This document shows positions 43,765 to 52,792 of a DNA stretch of 64,000 nucleotides, in pieces. The DNA comes from JADJVL01 sp046331545 (GTDB taxonomy: Bacteria; Acidobacteriota; Holophagae; Holophagales; Holophagaceae), in NCBI GenBank assembly GCA_046331545.1, contig JAXLQR010000002.1, positions 1,364,001 to 1,428,000 of the forward strand, read 5' to 3'. The notes under the pieces were generated by a model. It searched no databases, was not told the DNA's origin, and saw nothing but the letters and a program-made list of their open reading frames with translations. The stretch's first letter is position 1. Every line of letters starts with the position of its first letter. Position numbers and translations under genes: made by a program.

Positions 43765-45464
43765 TACCGGCCCTCGGCCTTGGCCCAGGAGTCCTTCAGC
43801 GCCACCGTGCGGTTGAACACCGGCGCGCCGGGCTTCGAATCGGGATCGGCGCAGAAGTAGCCCAGGCGCTCGAACTGGAAGCGGTCGCCGGGCCTGGCTT
43901 CGGCGAGGCCGGGCTCCAGCTTGGCGGCCAGGATCTCCAGCGAGTGGGGGTTGAGGGTGTCCCGCCAGTCGCCGCCCTCGGCGATGTCCATGGGATCCTC
44001 GGCGGTGAAGAGCCGGTCGTAGAGCCGGACCTCGGCGTCCACGGCGTGCCGGGCGCTGACCCAGTGCAGCGTCCCCTTCACCTTCCGGCCGTCGGGGGCG
44101 TCGCCGCCAAGGCTGGCGGGGTCCCAGGTGCAGCGCAGCTCCACCACCCGGCCATTCGTGTCCTTGATCACATCCTCGCAGCGGACGAGGCAGGCGCCCT
44201 TGAGGCGCACCTCGGCGCCGGGGGCGAGGCGGAACCACTTCTTGGCCGGCACCTCCATGAAGTCCTCGGCCTCGATCCAGACCTCGCGGGTGAGCAGGAG
44301 CTGGCGCGTGCCGAAGGCGGGATCGGGATGGTTGGCCACGTCCAGGGCGTGGGCCTCGTCCTCGGCCATGTTGGTGATGGTCACCTTCAGGGGCCGCAGC
44401 ACGGCCATCCGTCGCGGGGCCACCTTCTCCAGGTCCTCGCGCATGGCGTGCTCCAGCAGGGCCACGTCCGTGAGGCTGTCGCGCTTGGCGACGCCCACCC
44501 GCTCGGCGAAGGCCCGCAGGGCGGCGGGCGTGCAGCCCCGGCGGCGCAGGCCCGAGATGGTGCTCATGCGGGGGTCGTCCCAGCCCTTCACGTGGCCCTC
44601 CTGGACGAGCAGGAGGAGGCGGCGCTTGCTCATCACCGTGTAGGTGAGGTTGAGGCGGGCGAACTCGATCTGCTGAGGATGCGGGCGGCGGAAGAACTTG
44701 CCGTCCACGTCCTGCTCCAGGAACCAGTCGTAGAGGGGCCGGTGGTCCTCGAACTCGAGGGTGCAGATGGAGTGGGTGATGCCTTCGATCGCATCACTCA
44801 CCCCATGGGCGTAGTCGTAGAGCGGGTAGATGCACCAGGCGTCGCCGGTGCGGTGGTGGTGGGCGCGCCGGATGCGGTACATGAGCGGGTCGCGGAGGTT
44901 CATGTTGCCGCTCTGCATGTCGATCTTGGCGCGCAGGACCCGGGCGCCGTCCGGGAACTCGCCGGCCTTCATGCGGCGGAACAGGTCCAGGCTCTCGGCG
45001 GCGTCGCGGTTCCTGAAGGGGCTGTCCTGGCCGGGCTTGAAGAAATTGCCGCGGGCCTCCTTGATCTGCTCGTCGGTCTGGTCGTCCACGTAGGCCTTGC
45101 CCGCCTGGATGAGGTACTCGGCGTAGTCGTAGAGGGTCTGGAAGTAGTCCGAGGCGTAGAACTCGCCGGCCCACTCGAAGCCCAGCCAGCGCACGTCCTC
45201 CTTGATGGCGTCCACGTACTCCTGCTCCTCCTTCGTCGGATTCGTGTCGTCGAAGCGCAGGTTCGTCGCGCCCCCGTAGCGGATCCCGAGGCCGAAGTTG
45301 AGGCAGATGCTCTTCGCGTGCCCGATGTGCAGGTACCCGTTCGGCTCCGGCGGGAAGCGCGTCAGCACCCGCCCCTGGTGCTTGTCCGTCACCCGGTCGG
45401 CTTCGATGATGTCCTCGATGAAGTTGAGGGCGCGGGGTTCGGGGGTGGAAGCGTCGGGGAGCAT
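43764..45464 (-). CDS. glnS: glutaminyl-tRNA synthetase
   Basis: This 566-residue class I synthetase has 'PPEPNGYLHIGHAKS' (HIGH box) and VMSKR (KMSKS box), plus a C-terminal anticodon-binding beta-barrel. It charges tRNA-Gln directly with glutamine. I chose the ATG at 45464, which gives the usual length; an in-frame start 36 bases upstream is possible. The matching tRNA-Gln lies at 25.4 kb. Confidence 0.95.
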   Translation of the reverse strand: MLPDASTPEPRALNFIEDIIEADRVTDKHQGRVLTRFPPEPNGYLHIGHAKSICLNFGLGIRYGGATNLRFDDTNPTKEEQEYVDAIKEDVRWLGFEWAGEFYASDYFQTLYDYAEYLIQAGKAYVDDQTDEQIKEARGNFFKPGQDSPFRNRDAAESLDLFRRMKAGEFPDGARVLRAKIDMQSGNMNLRDPLMYRIRRAHHHRTGDAWCIYPLYDYAHGVSDAIEGITHSICTLEFEDHRPLYDWFLEQDVDGKFFRRPHPQQIEFARLNLTYTVMSKRRLLLLVQEGHVKGWDDPRMSTISGLRRRGCTPAALRAFAERVGVAKRDSLTDVALLEHAMREDLEKVAPRRMAVLRPLKVTITNMAEDEAHALDVANHPDPAFGTRQLLLTREVWIEAEDFMEVPAKKWFRLAPGAEVRLKGACLVRCEDVIKDTNGRVVELRCTWDPASLGGDAPDGRKVKGTLHWVSARHAVDAEVRLYDRLFTAEDPMDIAEGGDWRDTLNPHSLEILAAKLEPGLAEARPGDRFQFERLGYFCADPDSKPGAPVFNRTVALKDSWAKAEGR

Positions 45465-45795
45465 GGTCTGGGATTCCAATCGGTGTGGGCTGAATCTCAC
45501 AGATTACAGCCTCGGGCGAGCGGGGCGGCGAGACGGCCTTTCTCGTGGCGAGAGTGGCAGCCTAGCCGGTGCCGCACCGGGGACCGGAATCAGGACCATC
45601 TCGGCCGACAGTGCCGGTTTCCCCCTGAGATGCACCTCGGAGCCTATGCCGTTGGTGGCCTGCTGTCATGCGAGACGCCTGGAATTCCTACCCCATCATG
45701 GCTCTTTGGGTCCTCTGGCACGGTGGTGGGCCGATGATAGGATCCCAATCGTAGCCAGAGGCTAGCCACTGCCCTGGTGACCCAGAGGGGCGGGA
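45465..45795. other. 331-base intergenic region, no gene seen
   Basis: This gap lies between glnS and the low-GC lipoprotein gene. It holds a small hairpin CCGGTG/CACCGG (45566-45580) and a weak TAATCT upstream of glnS. No open frame with a plausible start and no convincing promoter were found. Its GC falls toward the lipoprotein side, so part of it may have arrived with that gene. Confidence 0.6.
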
Positions 45796-47835
45796 ATGAT
45801 TTTTCGAACTGGATTGCTCTGCGTGGTGCTCGCGCTGGTCGTCTCTTGTGGTGGGGGTGGAGGCGGAGGCACGGCCGCGGCCAGCCCATCCCCACAACCG
45901 AGTCCCGTGCCTGCCCCTAGCGCGCTAACCGTCACTTCAGACTCAAGATCCGACCAGCAATTCACGATGGTCTGGACACCTTCCGCAGGACAAGTCGATG
46001 GTTACGAGCTTGAAGGGAAGGTAAACCAAGATGGGTTCCAGAAACTTCATAACGGCCTTATTCCGTCAACTTATAATTCTGTTATTATTTCCTACACGTC
46101 TTCTATTGGTGATCTTACACCTCTAGAATTTCGTATCCGAGCAGCGCGGGGTATCTACTTTAGTGAGTACTCGAATACCGCGAAGTACAGCATCCCGCTC
46201 CGACCGCCCGCAGGCCTTCGAATCACCATCGACGATTCCGCCGGAGGGGTCCAACTGCTTTGGGACAAAGTCTCCACGGCCGCTGAAGGCTACACCGTGG
46301 AACGGTGCCGCTCGGATGCCCTCGGCAATCCGATTTCCCAGTGGGAACGGATCATTGAGCACCCATCTGGGTATGACACCAACTTCCTGGATACTTCCGT
46401 GCAAGAGCTTGATCAAGTCCTCTATCGTGTCTCGAACACGAGTGGCCGCTTTGTCAGCGCTCCAAGCAATGCAGTTCTGATTGCCGTTCCACCATTTAGA
46501 CCCTATGACTTTGCAGCCCAGGTCCAAGCTGGGGAGGTCGATTTTACATGGAAGACTAATAGTAAATTAACTCAAACCTTTAGATTGATCCGCGGTGTAG
46601 GGCCGTACAACACCAACCCAAGCGGCGAACAGATTGCCATCCTCCCTGAAGGTGCCAAGGCGTATGTAGAATCAAATGTCCCAGTCGGGTACTACTATTA
46701 CACCTTGATCCCACAGGGCTTGCCTGTCGTCCGGGCTAGCGACTCCATCCTTGTCACCGTTAAAAATACCATTGAAGCAATAAATTACTCAAAAGAGTCG
46801 ATCATTGTACCTCCCGGGTACTTCGTTGAGGATGCAAGCTACTCCAACCTTTCAGGGTGGGTGGTCGGGACCTTCCCCCCCATCGGAAGCCTCCCCACCA
46901 ACCTATCGTTCCCTGCCTACCTTCCACCCGGGCGAACCGGGACACCCATCAGGTTCCTCGCTGCCGATGCCACTGGGCAGACACACCTGGTCTCCTTCTA
47001 TAAGTCATCTCCTACCGCCACTTTGAACTCCATCTACCACGATTGGTTCAATGGCACCCAGTGGTCCTCGGAGAGTTTCGGGGCCCGGGACCTCCCCACC
47101 CTGAGTCTCTATGAACCCGTGGCTTTCGCGGCGTCCGGATCAGGTCGGCCCAATTTCATGGTCGAGAATCGAAACATCTCCTCAACGGTTGATCATCGAC
47201 TCTCTCAGCTAGAGTACATCCGTAAATCTGATTCCGGATGGCAAATCGAGCCGCTTTCAACTGCTGTCGAAGACGAAAATTTCGAGCGGTTCCAGTTTAG
47301 CCTGGACTCCAACAGCAATGCCCATCTGACCACCTTCTACGGTGCGTCAATCACTGCATTTCATAGGCTCTCACTCGACCACTGGCAACGCGAACAGCCG
47401 CCACTCGGAGTAACGGCACCGCGGGGTATCGCCTGGGTCGACTCGCGCTGGTTGGACGCAGGTAATGGTTGGGTCTTCTACGAGGCTTACCAGGCTGATG
47501 TCTTTAGCGCACTGATCGATCTTTACGTTGTTCAGAAGCAGGCTGGCACCTGGCTCTCACCGGTGCGGCTGTGCACCCGGCCAACCCAGTCCACCTCGGG
47601 CACCTGGGCGGACACCGCCCTGTCGAGCACAACCACTCGGCCGGTTCTGATGTACTGGAGCGCCTACGGCTGCCGAGTGTTCGATCAAGTCGCTGGCAAA
47701 TGGAGGGAGACCCTTCTGGATCTCGAGATCGAACAGCCGCGATTCATCAGAACCTGCTTCGACGATCAGGCCCGGCTCAGGTTCATGGCGAAGACCTGGA
47801 GCGGAAAGTTCTGGTTCGCCGTGGAGCTTCCATAA
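45796..47835 (+). CDS. low-GC lipoprotein with fibronectin type III-like domains
   Basis: This 679-residue protein has a lipobox ending VVSC (Cys18), then seven glycines and a Ser/Pro-rich tether. Three FnIII-like modules follow (about 45-130, 135-235, 240-320; for example 'VQLLWDKVSTAAEGYTVERC'). The rest (about 330-679) resembles a beta-propeller of the kind found with such lipoproteins. Codon use is unlike the neighbours: TTA, ATA, AAT and AAA are common. It is likely a surface lipoprotein acquired by transfer. GGGGCGGG lies just before the ATG. Confidence 0.8.
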   Translation: MIFRTGLLCVVLALVVSCGGGGGGGTAAASPSPQPSPVPAPSALTVTSDSRSDQQFTMVWTPSAGQVDGYELEGKVNQDGFQKLHNGLIPSTYNSVIISYTSSIGDLTPLEFRIRAARGIYFSEYSNTAKYSIPLRPPAGLRITIDDSAGGVQLLWDKVSTAAEGYTVERCRSDALGNPISQWERIIEHPSGYDTNFLDTSVQELDQVLYRVSNTSGRFVSAPSNAVLIAVPPFRPYDFAAQVQAGEVDFTWKTNSKLTQTFRLIRGVGPYNTNPSGEQIAILPEGAKAYVESNVPVGYYYYTLIPQGLPVVRASDSILVTVKNTIEAINYSKESIIVPPGYFVEDASYSNLSGWVVGTFPPIGSLPTNLSFPAYLPPGRTGTPIRFLAADATGQTHLVSFYKSSPTATLNSIYHDWFNGTQWSSESFGARDLPTLSLYEPVAFAASGSGRPNFMVENRNISSTVDHRLSQLEYIRKSDSGWQIEPLSTAVEDENFERFQFSLDSNSNAHLTTFYGASITAFHRLSLDHWQREQPPLGVTAPRGIAWVDSRWLDAGNGWVFYEAYQADVFSALIDLYVVQKQAGTWLSPVRLCTRPTQSTSGTWADTALSSTTTRPVLMYWSAYGCRVFDQVAGKWRETLLDLEIEQPRFIRTCFDDQARLRFMAKTWSGKFWFAVELP

Positions 47836-47857
47836 CCCGGTACAGCGTCCCGGGACA

Positions 47858-49333
47858 TCAAAGCCAGCGTGCGAGCCGCCGCCCCACTTCCTCCGCCCCC
47901 AGCAGCGCCATGGTGTCGAAGATCGGCGGGCTGACGGGCTTGCCGCACAGCGCCACGCGCAGGGCCTGGGCGAGGTCCTTGAGCTTGAGGCCGTGCTTCT
48001 CCAGGATCGCGTTGAACGATGCTTCCAGCGCGTCGTGGGCGTAGTCGGAGAGGGCCAGCACGTCCTTCAGCGCGGGCTTGACGGCGTCGGTCATGAACTT
48101 GGCGACGGCCTTCTCGTCGAACTCGGCGGGCGCGGCCCAGCAGAATTCCAGGAAGCCGGCCATGGCCTTGAGGTCCTTGCCCTGCTGGGTGCACCGGATC
48201 GCGCGGGCCTTCCAGTCGTCGGACTTCGTCTTCCACGCCTCCGGCATGAAGGCCGCGAGATGCGGCGCGATCTCGGTCCAGTCGGCGCGCTGGATGAGCT
48301 TGAGGTTCATCCACTCCAGCTTGGCCATGTCGAAGCGGGCGGCGCTCTTCTGCACGTCCGAAAGGTCGAAGAGCCGGATCATCTCGTCGTCGGTGAGCAG
48401 CTCTTCTTCGGCCGTCTCCACGGCGCGACCGTCGATCTTCGGGGTCCAGGAAAGGCGCGCCAGGGCGAGGCGGATGGCGCTCGGCAGGAAGCCCATGGCC
48501 TGGTACTCGGTGATGCTCGTGGCCCCGTGGCGCTTGCTCAGCTTCGCCCCGTCGGCGCCCAGGATCATGGGCACGTGGGCGAAGGCCGGCAACTCGTGGC
48601 CGAAGGCCGCGTAGAGCGCGATCTGCTTGGGCGTGTTGTTCACGTGGTCGTCGCCGCGGATCACGTGGGTGACCTCCATGTCCACGTCGTCCACCACCAC
48701 GCAGAAGTTGTAGGTGGGCACGCCGATCTCACCGGCCTGATCGGGCGTGCGGGCGATGATCCAGTCGTCCAGGCTCTCGGCCGGGAACGTGATGTCGCCC
48801 TTGATGAGGTCCTTCAGCACGATGTCGCCGGTCTCCGGCATCCTCAGGCGCACGGCGGCGGGCACCGAACCGTCGAAGCCCTTGTCCCGGCAGCCCCGGC
48901 CCGCGTCCTTGCCGCGGTTGTAGGTGAACACCTTGCCCGCGGCCTCCACCTCGGCCCGGCGGGCGTCCAGGTCCTCCCTGGAGCAGCGGCAGAAGTAGGC
49001 CCTGTCCTCCTCCAGCAGCTTCCTCACCGCCGGCTTGTAGTGGCTCTCCATGCGCATCATCTGGCGGTAGGGGCCGTGGGGGCCGATCCACCGCGACGGG
49101 TCGCCCACCACCGGGCCCTCGTCCCAGTGCAGGCCGCACCATTCCATGCCCTCCTCGATGATCCGGATGTTGTCGTCGGTGCTGCGGGACAGGTCGGTGT
49201 CCTCGATGCGCAGGATGAAGGAGCCGCCGTGCTTCCGGGCGTAGAGCCAGCAGAAGAGGGCCGTGCGCACCCCCCCGATGTGCAGCATGCCGGTGGGGCT
49301 GGGGGCGAAGCGGGTGACGACCTTCCGGGACAT
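47858..49333 (-). CDS. gltX: glutamyl-tRNA synthetase
   Basis: This 491-residue class I synthetase has 'RFAPSPTGMLHIGGVRTALF' (HIGH-type box), 'LRIEDTDLSRS' and the KMSKS-type 'LSKRHGATSI'. It charges tRNA-Glu. GAGG precedes the ATG. It converges with the lipoprotein gene, leaving a 22-base gap. Confidence 0.95.
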   Translation of the reverse strand: MSRKVVTRFAPSPTGMLHIGGVRTALFCWLYARKHGGSFILRIEDTDLSRSTDDNIRIIEEGMEWCGLHWDEGPVVGDPSRWIGPHGPYRQMMRMESHYKPAVRKLLEEDRAYFCRCSREDLDARRAEVEAAGKVFTYNRGKDAGRGCRDKGFDGSVPAAVRLRMPETGDIVLKDLIKGDITFPAESLDDWIIARTPDQAGEIGVPTYNFCVVVDDVDMEVTHVIRGDDHVNNTPKQIALYAAFGHELPAFAHVPMILGADGAKLSKRHGATSITEYQAMGFLPSAIRLALARLSWTPKIDGRAVETAEEELLTDDEMIRLFDLSDVQKSAARFDMAKLEWMNLKLIQRADWTEIAPHLAAFMPEAWKTKSDDWKARAIRCTQQGKDLKAMAGFLEFCWAAPAEFDEKAVAKFMTDAVKPALKDVLALSDYAHDALEASFNAILEKHGLKLKDLAQALRVALCGKPVSPPIFDTMALLGAEEVGRRLARWL

Positions 49334-49496
49334 GGGGCCTCGAATCCAAAACTCCAGTGTGCCTCAAGGGGGCTTGGGACTCTCGGCTTTGGGCTTTGGC
49401 CAGGACGGAACCCCGCCCGCCGCCTTCATGATGGAATGCGGAGCGGCCCATGGGCCCGCCAGGCCCAACCAGAGCCCAAGGCCCAGAGCCCAGAGC

Positions 49497-50411
49497 CTAC
49501 TTGATGTAGAGCTTCAGCTTGATCTCCACGGGCGCCTCCCCGGTGAAGAGGCTGCGGTCCAGGACCACGGGCACCTCGACGCTGCTCACGGTGGGCACGT
49601 GGCCCGAGGCCGCGGCGTGGGCGTGGCCGGGGACCTCCTCCGCCGGGGCCAGGTCCTCGATCTCCTCCAGGACCTCGCCGGCGCTGAGCTCCTCCACCTC
49701 CAGGGGCTTTCCCGCGTGGGCGGCCGCCGGCGGCGGGGCCGCCGCGGGGGCGGGCGCCGAGGGGACGGGGGCGGCCGCGGGGGCGCCGGGCAGGAGGATG
49801 GGGTGCTCCTCGACGGCGCCGCCGCCATATTTCTCGGCCAGGTGCTTGAGCACCAGCTTGGCCACGCCGGTGAGGGTCTCCCGCACGCCCTCGCCCTTCA
49901 TCGCGCAGGCCTCGAAGGTGGGGACGTGGAAGCGGTTCACCGCCTCGTCCAGCTTGTCCGTGGGCAGGGCGTTGGGGGTGTCCCGCTTGTTCCACTGGAT
50001 CACGTGGGGGATCTTCTCCAGGTCCGCCCCCTGCTCCTTCAGGTTGTCGATGAGGTTCTGGAAGGACTCCTTGTTGCTCTCCAGGGCCGGGGCCTGGGAG
50101 TCCGCCACGAAGACCACGGCGTCCGCGCCGCGCAGCACCAGCTTCCGGGTGGCGTCGTAGAAGACCTGGCCGGGCACCGTGTAGAGCTGGATGCGGGTCT
50201 TCATGCCCCGGATGGTCCCCAGCTCGATGGGCAGGAAGTCGAAGAAGAGGGTGCGGTCGGTCTGGGTGGCGAGGCTCAGCATCTTGCCCCGGCCGTCCTG
50301 GGGCAGGGAGTCGTAGATCCACTGCAGGTTCGTGGTCTTCCCGCAGAGGCCGGGGCCGTAGTAGACGATCTTGGCCGTCAGCTCCTTGGTCGCGGCATTG
50401 AAGAGCACCAT
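49497..50411 (-). CDS. MglA-like Ras-family GTPase with C-terminal extension
   Basis: This 304-residue protein has the MglA core in residues 1-195: P-loop GPGLCGKTT (19-27), 'TQTDRTLFFDFLP', the VPGQ G3 motif, and NKRD as G4. MglA is a polarity and motility switch. The extension (about 205-304) is Pro/Ala-rich, then acidic, and ends in a strand-like 'VEIKLKLYIK'. No mglB gene lies beside it. I chose the ATG at 50411, with GGAGG 5 nt upstream. It is divergent from the FHA-RDD gene. Confidence 0.9.
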   Translation of the reverse strand: MVLFNAATKELTAKIVYYGPGLCGKTTNLQWIYDSLPQDGRGKMLSLATQTDRTLFFDFLPIELGTIRGMKTRIQLYTVPGQVFYDATRKLVLRGADAVVFVADSQAPALESNKESFQNLIDNLKEQGADLEKIPHVIQWNKRDTPNALPTDKLDEAVNRFHVPTFEACAMKGEGVRETLTGVAKLVLKHLAEKYGGGAVEEHPILLPGAPAAAPVPSAPAPAAAPPPAAAHAGKPLEVEELSAGEVLEEIEDLAPAEEVPGHAHAAASGHVPTVSSVEVPVVLDRSLFTGEAPVEIKLKLYIK

Positions 50412-50499
50412 GGGGCCTCCGCTCCGGTTTCGGGGAATTGTGGTGCAAGGGTGGCGCAATACGCGCATTTAGGTCAAGTTTCCCGGTCCTTCCGGCCGT

Positions 50500-50528
50500 T
50501 TGCATTGCCCGCCGGGCCCCTATACACT
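50500..50528 (+). promoter_or_regulatory. promoter of the FHA-RDD gene
   Basis: -35 TTGCAT (50500-50505), a 17-bp spacer, and -10 TACACT (50523-50528). The expected start is near 50535, about 29 nt before the ATG. Confidence 0.6.
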
Positions 50529-50563
50529 TCGGCGAGCATCCCACACGGAGTCCAGAGGTCATC

Positions 50564-51775
50564 ATGGCGAAGCTGCTGGTGCAGGAAAGTTCGGGCGTCC
50601 GGGAATTCGAGCTGGTGGACAACGAGGTCCACATCGGCCGCGAGCTGGACAACACCCTCCGGCTGGCGGATCCCAGCATCTCGCGGCACCACTGCATCAT
50701 CCGCCGGACCACCACGGGCTTCGAGGTCCAGGACCTGCAGAGCAGCAACGGCGTGCTCCTGAACGGCTCGCGGGTCCAGACCGCGCCCATCCGGGACGGG
50801 GACCGCATCACCCTGGGCCAGATGCAGCTCACCTTCGTGGACCCGGACGCCTCCGTGGGCGCCACGGTGGCGGTGCACAAGGACAGCGTGCCGGATTCCC
50901 CCCTCGGCACCCTGCGCATGAGCGCCGAGCAGATGGCGGCCATGCAGGGCAGCCTGCAGGCGCCGTCGGATCCGACCCCCATGCCGGGGGCCGCGCCGGT
51001 GACCCAGCTCCCGCCCCAGCCGCCCCCGCCGCCCCCACCCCCGCCCCGGCCGGTGGACCCGCCCACGACGCCCATCGCCGCCCACGACATGCCGGCCCGG
51101 GCCGCGGCCGCGCCCCCGCCGAAGGTCGAGCCCCCCAAGCCGCCGGAGTTCGGCCACTTCACCGACCCCGGCGCCGCGTCCCGCAGCCCCGTGCATCCTT
51201 CCCATGCCGCCCCGGTCGCGCCGCCCCCTCCCGCGGGCACGGCGCCCCACGCCGTCCCGGCCGCGACGATGGGCGGGGCCCCCAAGGCCGTCGGGATGCT
51301 CGGCAAGTTCCTGCCGCCCATCCCCGACGACGCCCAGCCCACCGGCGAGCGCGGGGACTTCGTGACCCGGCTGATCGCGGCGCTCATCGACGGGGCGGTG
51401 ATGATCCCCATCGTCATCGTGGTCATCGTGTTGTACGTGGTCATGGGCATCCTGACGCGCATGGTCCCCGCCATCGGGATCCTGGGGTCCTGTCTGGTCG
51501 GATTGCTCTACCTGGGCGCGTTCGCGGGCTACTTCCTCTACTTCATCCCGAAGTGCGTCTCGAAGCACGGCGCCACCATCGGCAAGAAGATGATGAAGCT
51601 GCGCGTGGTGCCCGAGGACAACCCCTACGGCCGCCTCAGCTTCGGCCAGGCCCTCATCCGCCAGCTCTGCCACATGCTGAACTTCACCATCGGCTACCTG
51701 CTGATCTTCGGCGCCGAGCGCAAGGCCGTGCACGACATGATCACCAAGACGGTCGTCATCAAGGTCGATCGTTAG
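50564..51775 (+). CDS. FHA domain protein with C-terminal RDD membrane domain
   Basis: This 403-residue protein has an FHA domain (about 1-95: 'HIGRELDNTL', 'SISRHHCII', 'SSNGVLLNG'), a Pro/Ala-rich linker (about 130-250) and an RDD domain (about 263-403) with three hydrophobic helices and 'RLIAALIDGAVM'. FHA reads phosphothreonine; RDD domains are membrane modules of uncertain transport role. AGAGG precedes the ATG. It leads a run of small membrane-protein genes. Confidence 0.85.
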   Translation: MAKLLVQESSGVREFELVDNEVHIGRELDNTLRLADPSISRHHCIIRRTTTGFEVQDLQSSNGVLLNGSRVQTAPIRDGDRITLGQMQLTFVDPDASVGATVAVHKDSVPDSPLGTLRMSAEQMAAMQGSLQAPSDPTPMPGAAPVTQLPPQPPPPPPPPPRPVDPPTTPIAAHDMPARAAAAPPPKVEPPKPPEFGHFTDPGAASRSPVHPSHAAPVAPPPPAGTAPHAVPAATMGGAPKAVGMLGKFLPPIPDDAQPTGERGDFVTRLIAALIDGAVMIPIVIVVIVLYVVMGILTRMVPAIGILGSCLVGLLYLGAFAGYFLYFIPKCVSKHGATIGKKMMKLRVVPEDNPYGRLSFGQALIRQLCHMLNFTIGYLLIFGAERKAVHDMITKTVVIKVDR

Positions 51776-51823
51776 TCAGTTTCCTAACCCCACGGGCCCC
51801 CGCCCACATCCTGGAGCAGAGCC

Positions 51824-52192
51824 ATGAGCGAAGGCACGACGGCCAAGCCCTTCAACGACGAGGACAAGATCCACCTGTTCCTCGCTTACTTCGGCCTTCT
51901 TTCCCTGATCCCTTTCATTATGTTCAAGGACAAGAAGGAGGACCCGCAGAAGGAGTATGTCTACTGGCACGCCCGCCAGGGGCTGGCCCTGGCGATCACC
52001 GTGGTCGTGATCTGCATCCCCACCGCCGTCATCTCCATCGTGCCGGTCATCGGTTGGATCATCGGCTGCCTCGGATGGATCCTCATCCTCGTGCTCAGCC
52101 TCGGTGGCTCGATCATGGGCTGGATCAAGGCCTTCGGCGGCCAGAAATGGGAGATCCCCGGCGTGTCCAAGATCTCCGGAATGCTGGGCTGA
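51824..52192 (+). CDS. DUF4870-like small membrane protein
   Basis: This 122-residue protein has 'DEDKIHLFLAYFGLLSLIPF' at the start, then 'YVYWHARQGLALAITVVV', the DUF4870 signature, and two or three helices. GGAG lies 6 nt before the ATG. It has no known enzymatic role. It follows the FHA-RDD gene by 48 bases. Confidence 0.75.
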   Translation: MSEGTTAKPFNDEDKIHLFLAYFGLLSLIPFIMFKDKKEDPQKEYVYWHARQGLALAITVVVICIPTAVISIVPVIGWIIGCLGWILILVLSLGGSIMGWIKAFGGQKWEIPGVSKISGMLG

Positions 52193-52203
52193 TCCTCCTG
52201 CTG

Positions 52204-52219
52204 GAGTCTCGCAAGACTC
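52204..52219 (+). terminator. weak hairpin after the DUF4870-like gene
   Basis: GAGTCT/AGACTC with loop CGCA, followed by TCTCT. A -35-like TTGACG (52232-52237) follows but with no good -10, so a new promoter here is uncertain. Confidence 0.35.
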
Positions 52220-52317
52220 TCTCTGGAACTCTTGACGCCCGCCTCATTGAATTCTTTGGAACGCCCCCAACAACGGACCGATAGAACGCGGTCCCCTTCC
52301 AGGTGCCGGAGCAGGTC

Positions 52318-52761
52318 ATGAACTACGATCCGCAGGGCGTTCCCGACTATCAGAAAGTTCAAAGCTCTGTCTCGGGTCCAGCCATCTTCCTGATGGTTGT
52401 CGCCGGACTAAGCATCGCAATGGCGCTGCTCTCAGTCCTAGGCAATCTCCTGGGAACGGGCATCAACGCGGCTCAGATGAGTCGCTTCGGCGGCGACCAG
52501 CGGATGATCCAGATGATGTCCGGGGTCATCGGCATCGTTATGGCCGTCGTCTGGATCATCGTGAACGGCGTGATCTTCATGGGCGCCATGAAGATGAAGA
52601 ACCTCCAGAGCCACGGCATGGCCATGACCGCCGCGATCCTGGCGATGGTTCCCTGCCTGGGCGGCCATCCCTGCTGCTGCTGGCCCCTGGGCCTCGCGGC
52701 GGGCATCTGGTCCCTGGTGGTCCTGATGAAGCCCGAGGTCAAGGCTGCCTTCCCAGGCTGA
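52318..52761 (+). CDS. small membrane protein of unknown function
   Basis: This 147-residue protein has three hydrophobic segments (about 24-44, 73-93, 103-135) and a Cys-rich patch (CLGGHPCCCWP, about 113-123). I recognise no family. The ATG at 52318 has GGAG 8 nt upstream; an in-frame GTG five codons earlier is less likely. The 5' half has lower GC than its neighbours. Confidence 0.7.
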   Translation: MNYDPQGVPDYQKVQSSVSGPAIFLMVVAGLSIAMALLSVLGNLLGTGINAAQMSRFGGDQRMIQMMSGVIGIVMAVVWIIVNGVIFMGAMKMKNLQSHGMAMTAAILAMVPCLGGHPCCCWPLGLAAGIWSLVVLMKPEVKAAFPG

Positions 52762-52766
52762 TCCCA

Positions 52767-52792
52767 GGCAGGGCCGGGACCACGGCCCTGCC
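52767..52792 (+). terminator. 10-bp GC hairpin before the DUF2752 gene
   Basis: GGCAGGGCCG/CGGCCCTGCC with loop GGACCA starts 6 bases after the previous stop. It looks like a terminator without a T-tract, or a structure that masks the next start. Confidence 0.5.

Noticed and set aside
45465..47857. The low-GC region as a prophage or integrative element
   Set aside because: There is a single gene with no integrase, attachment repeats or tRNA at its borders.
52232..52260. A promoter with -35 TTGACG before the 147-residue membrane protein
   Set aside because: The hexamer at 17-bp spacing is TTTGGA, which is not a convincing -10.
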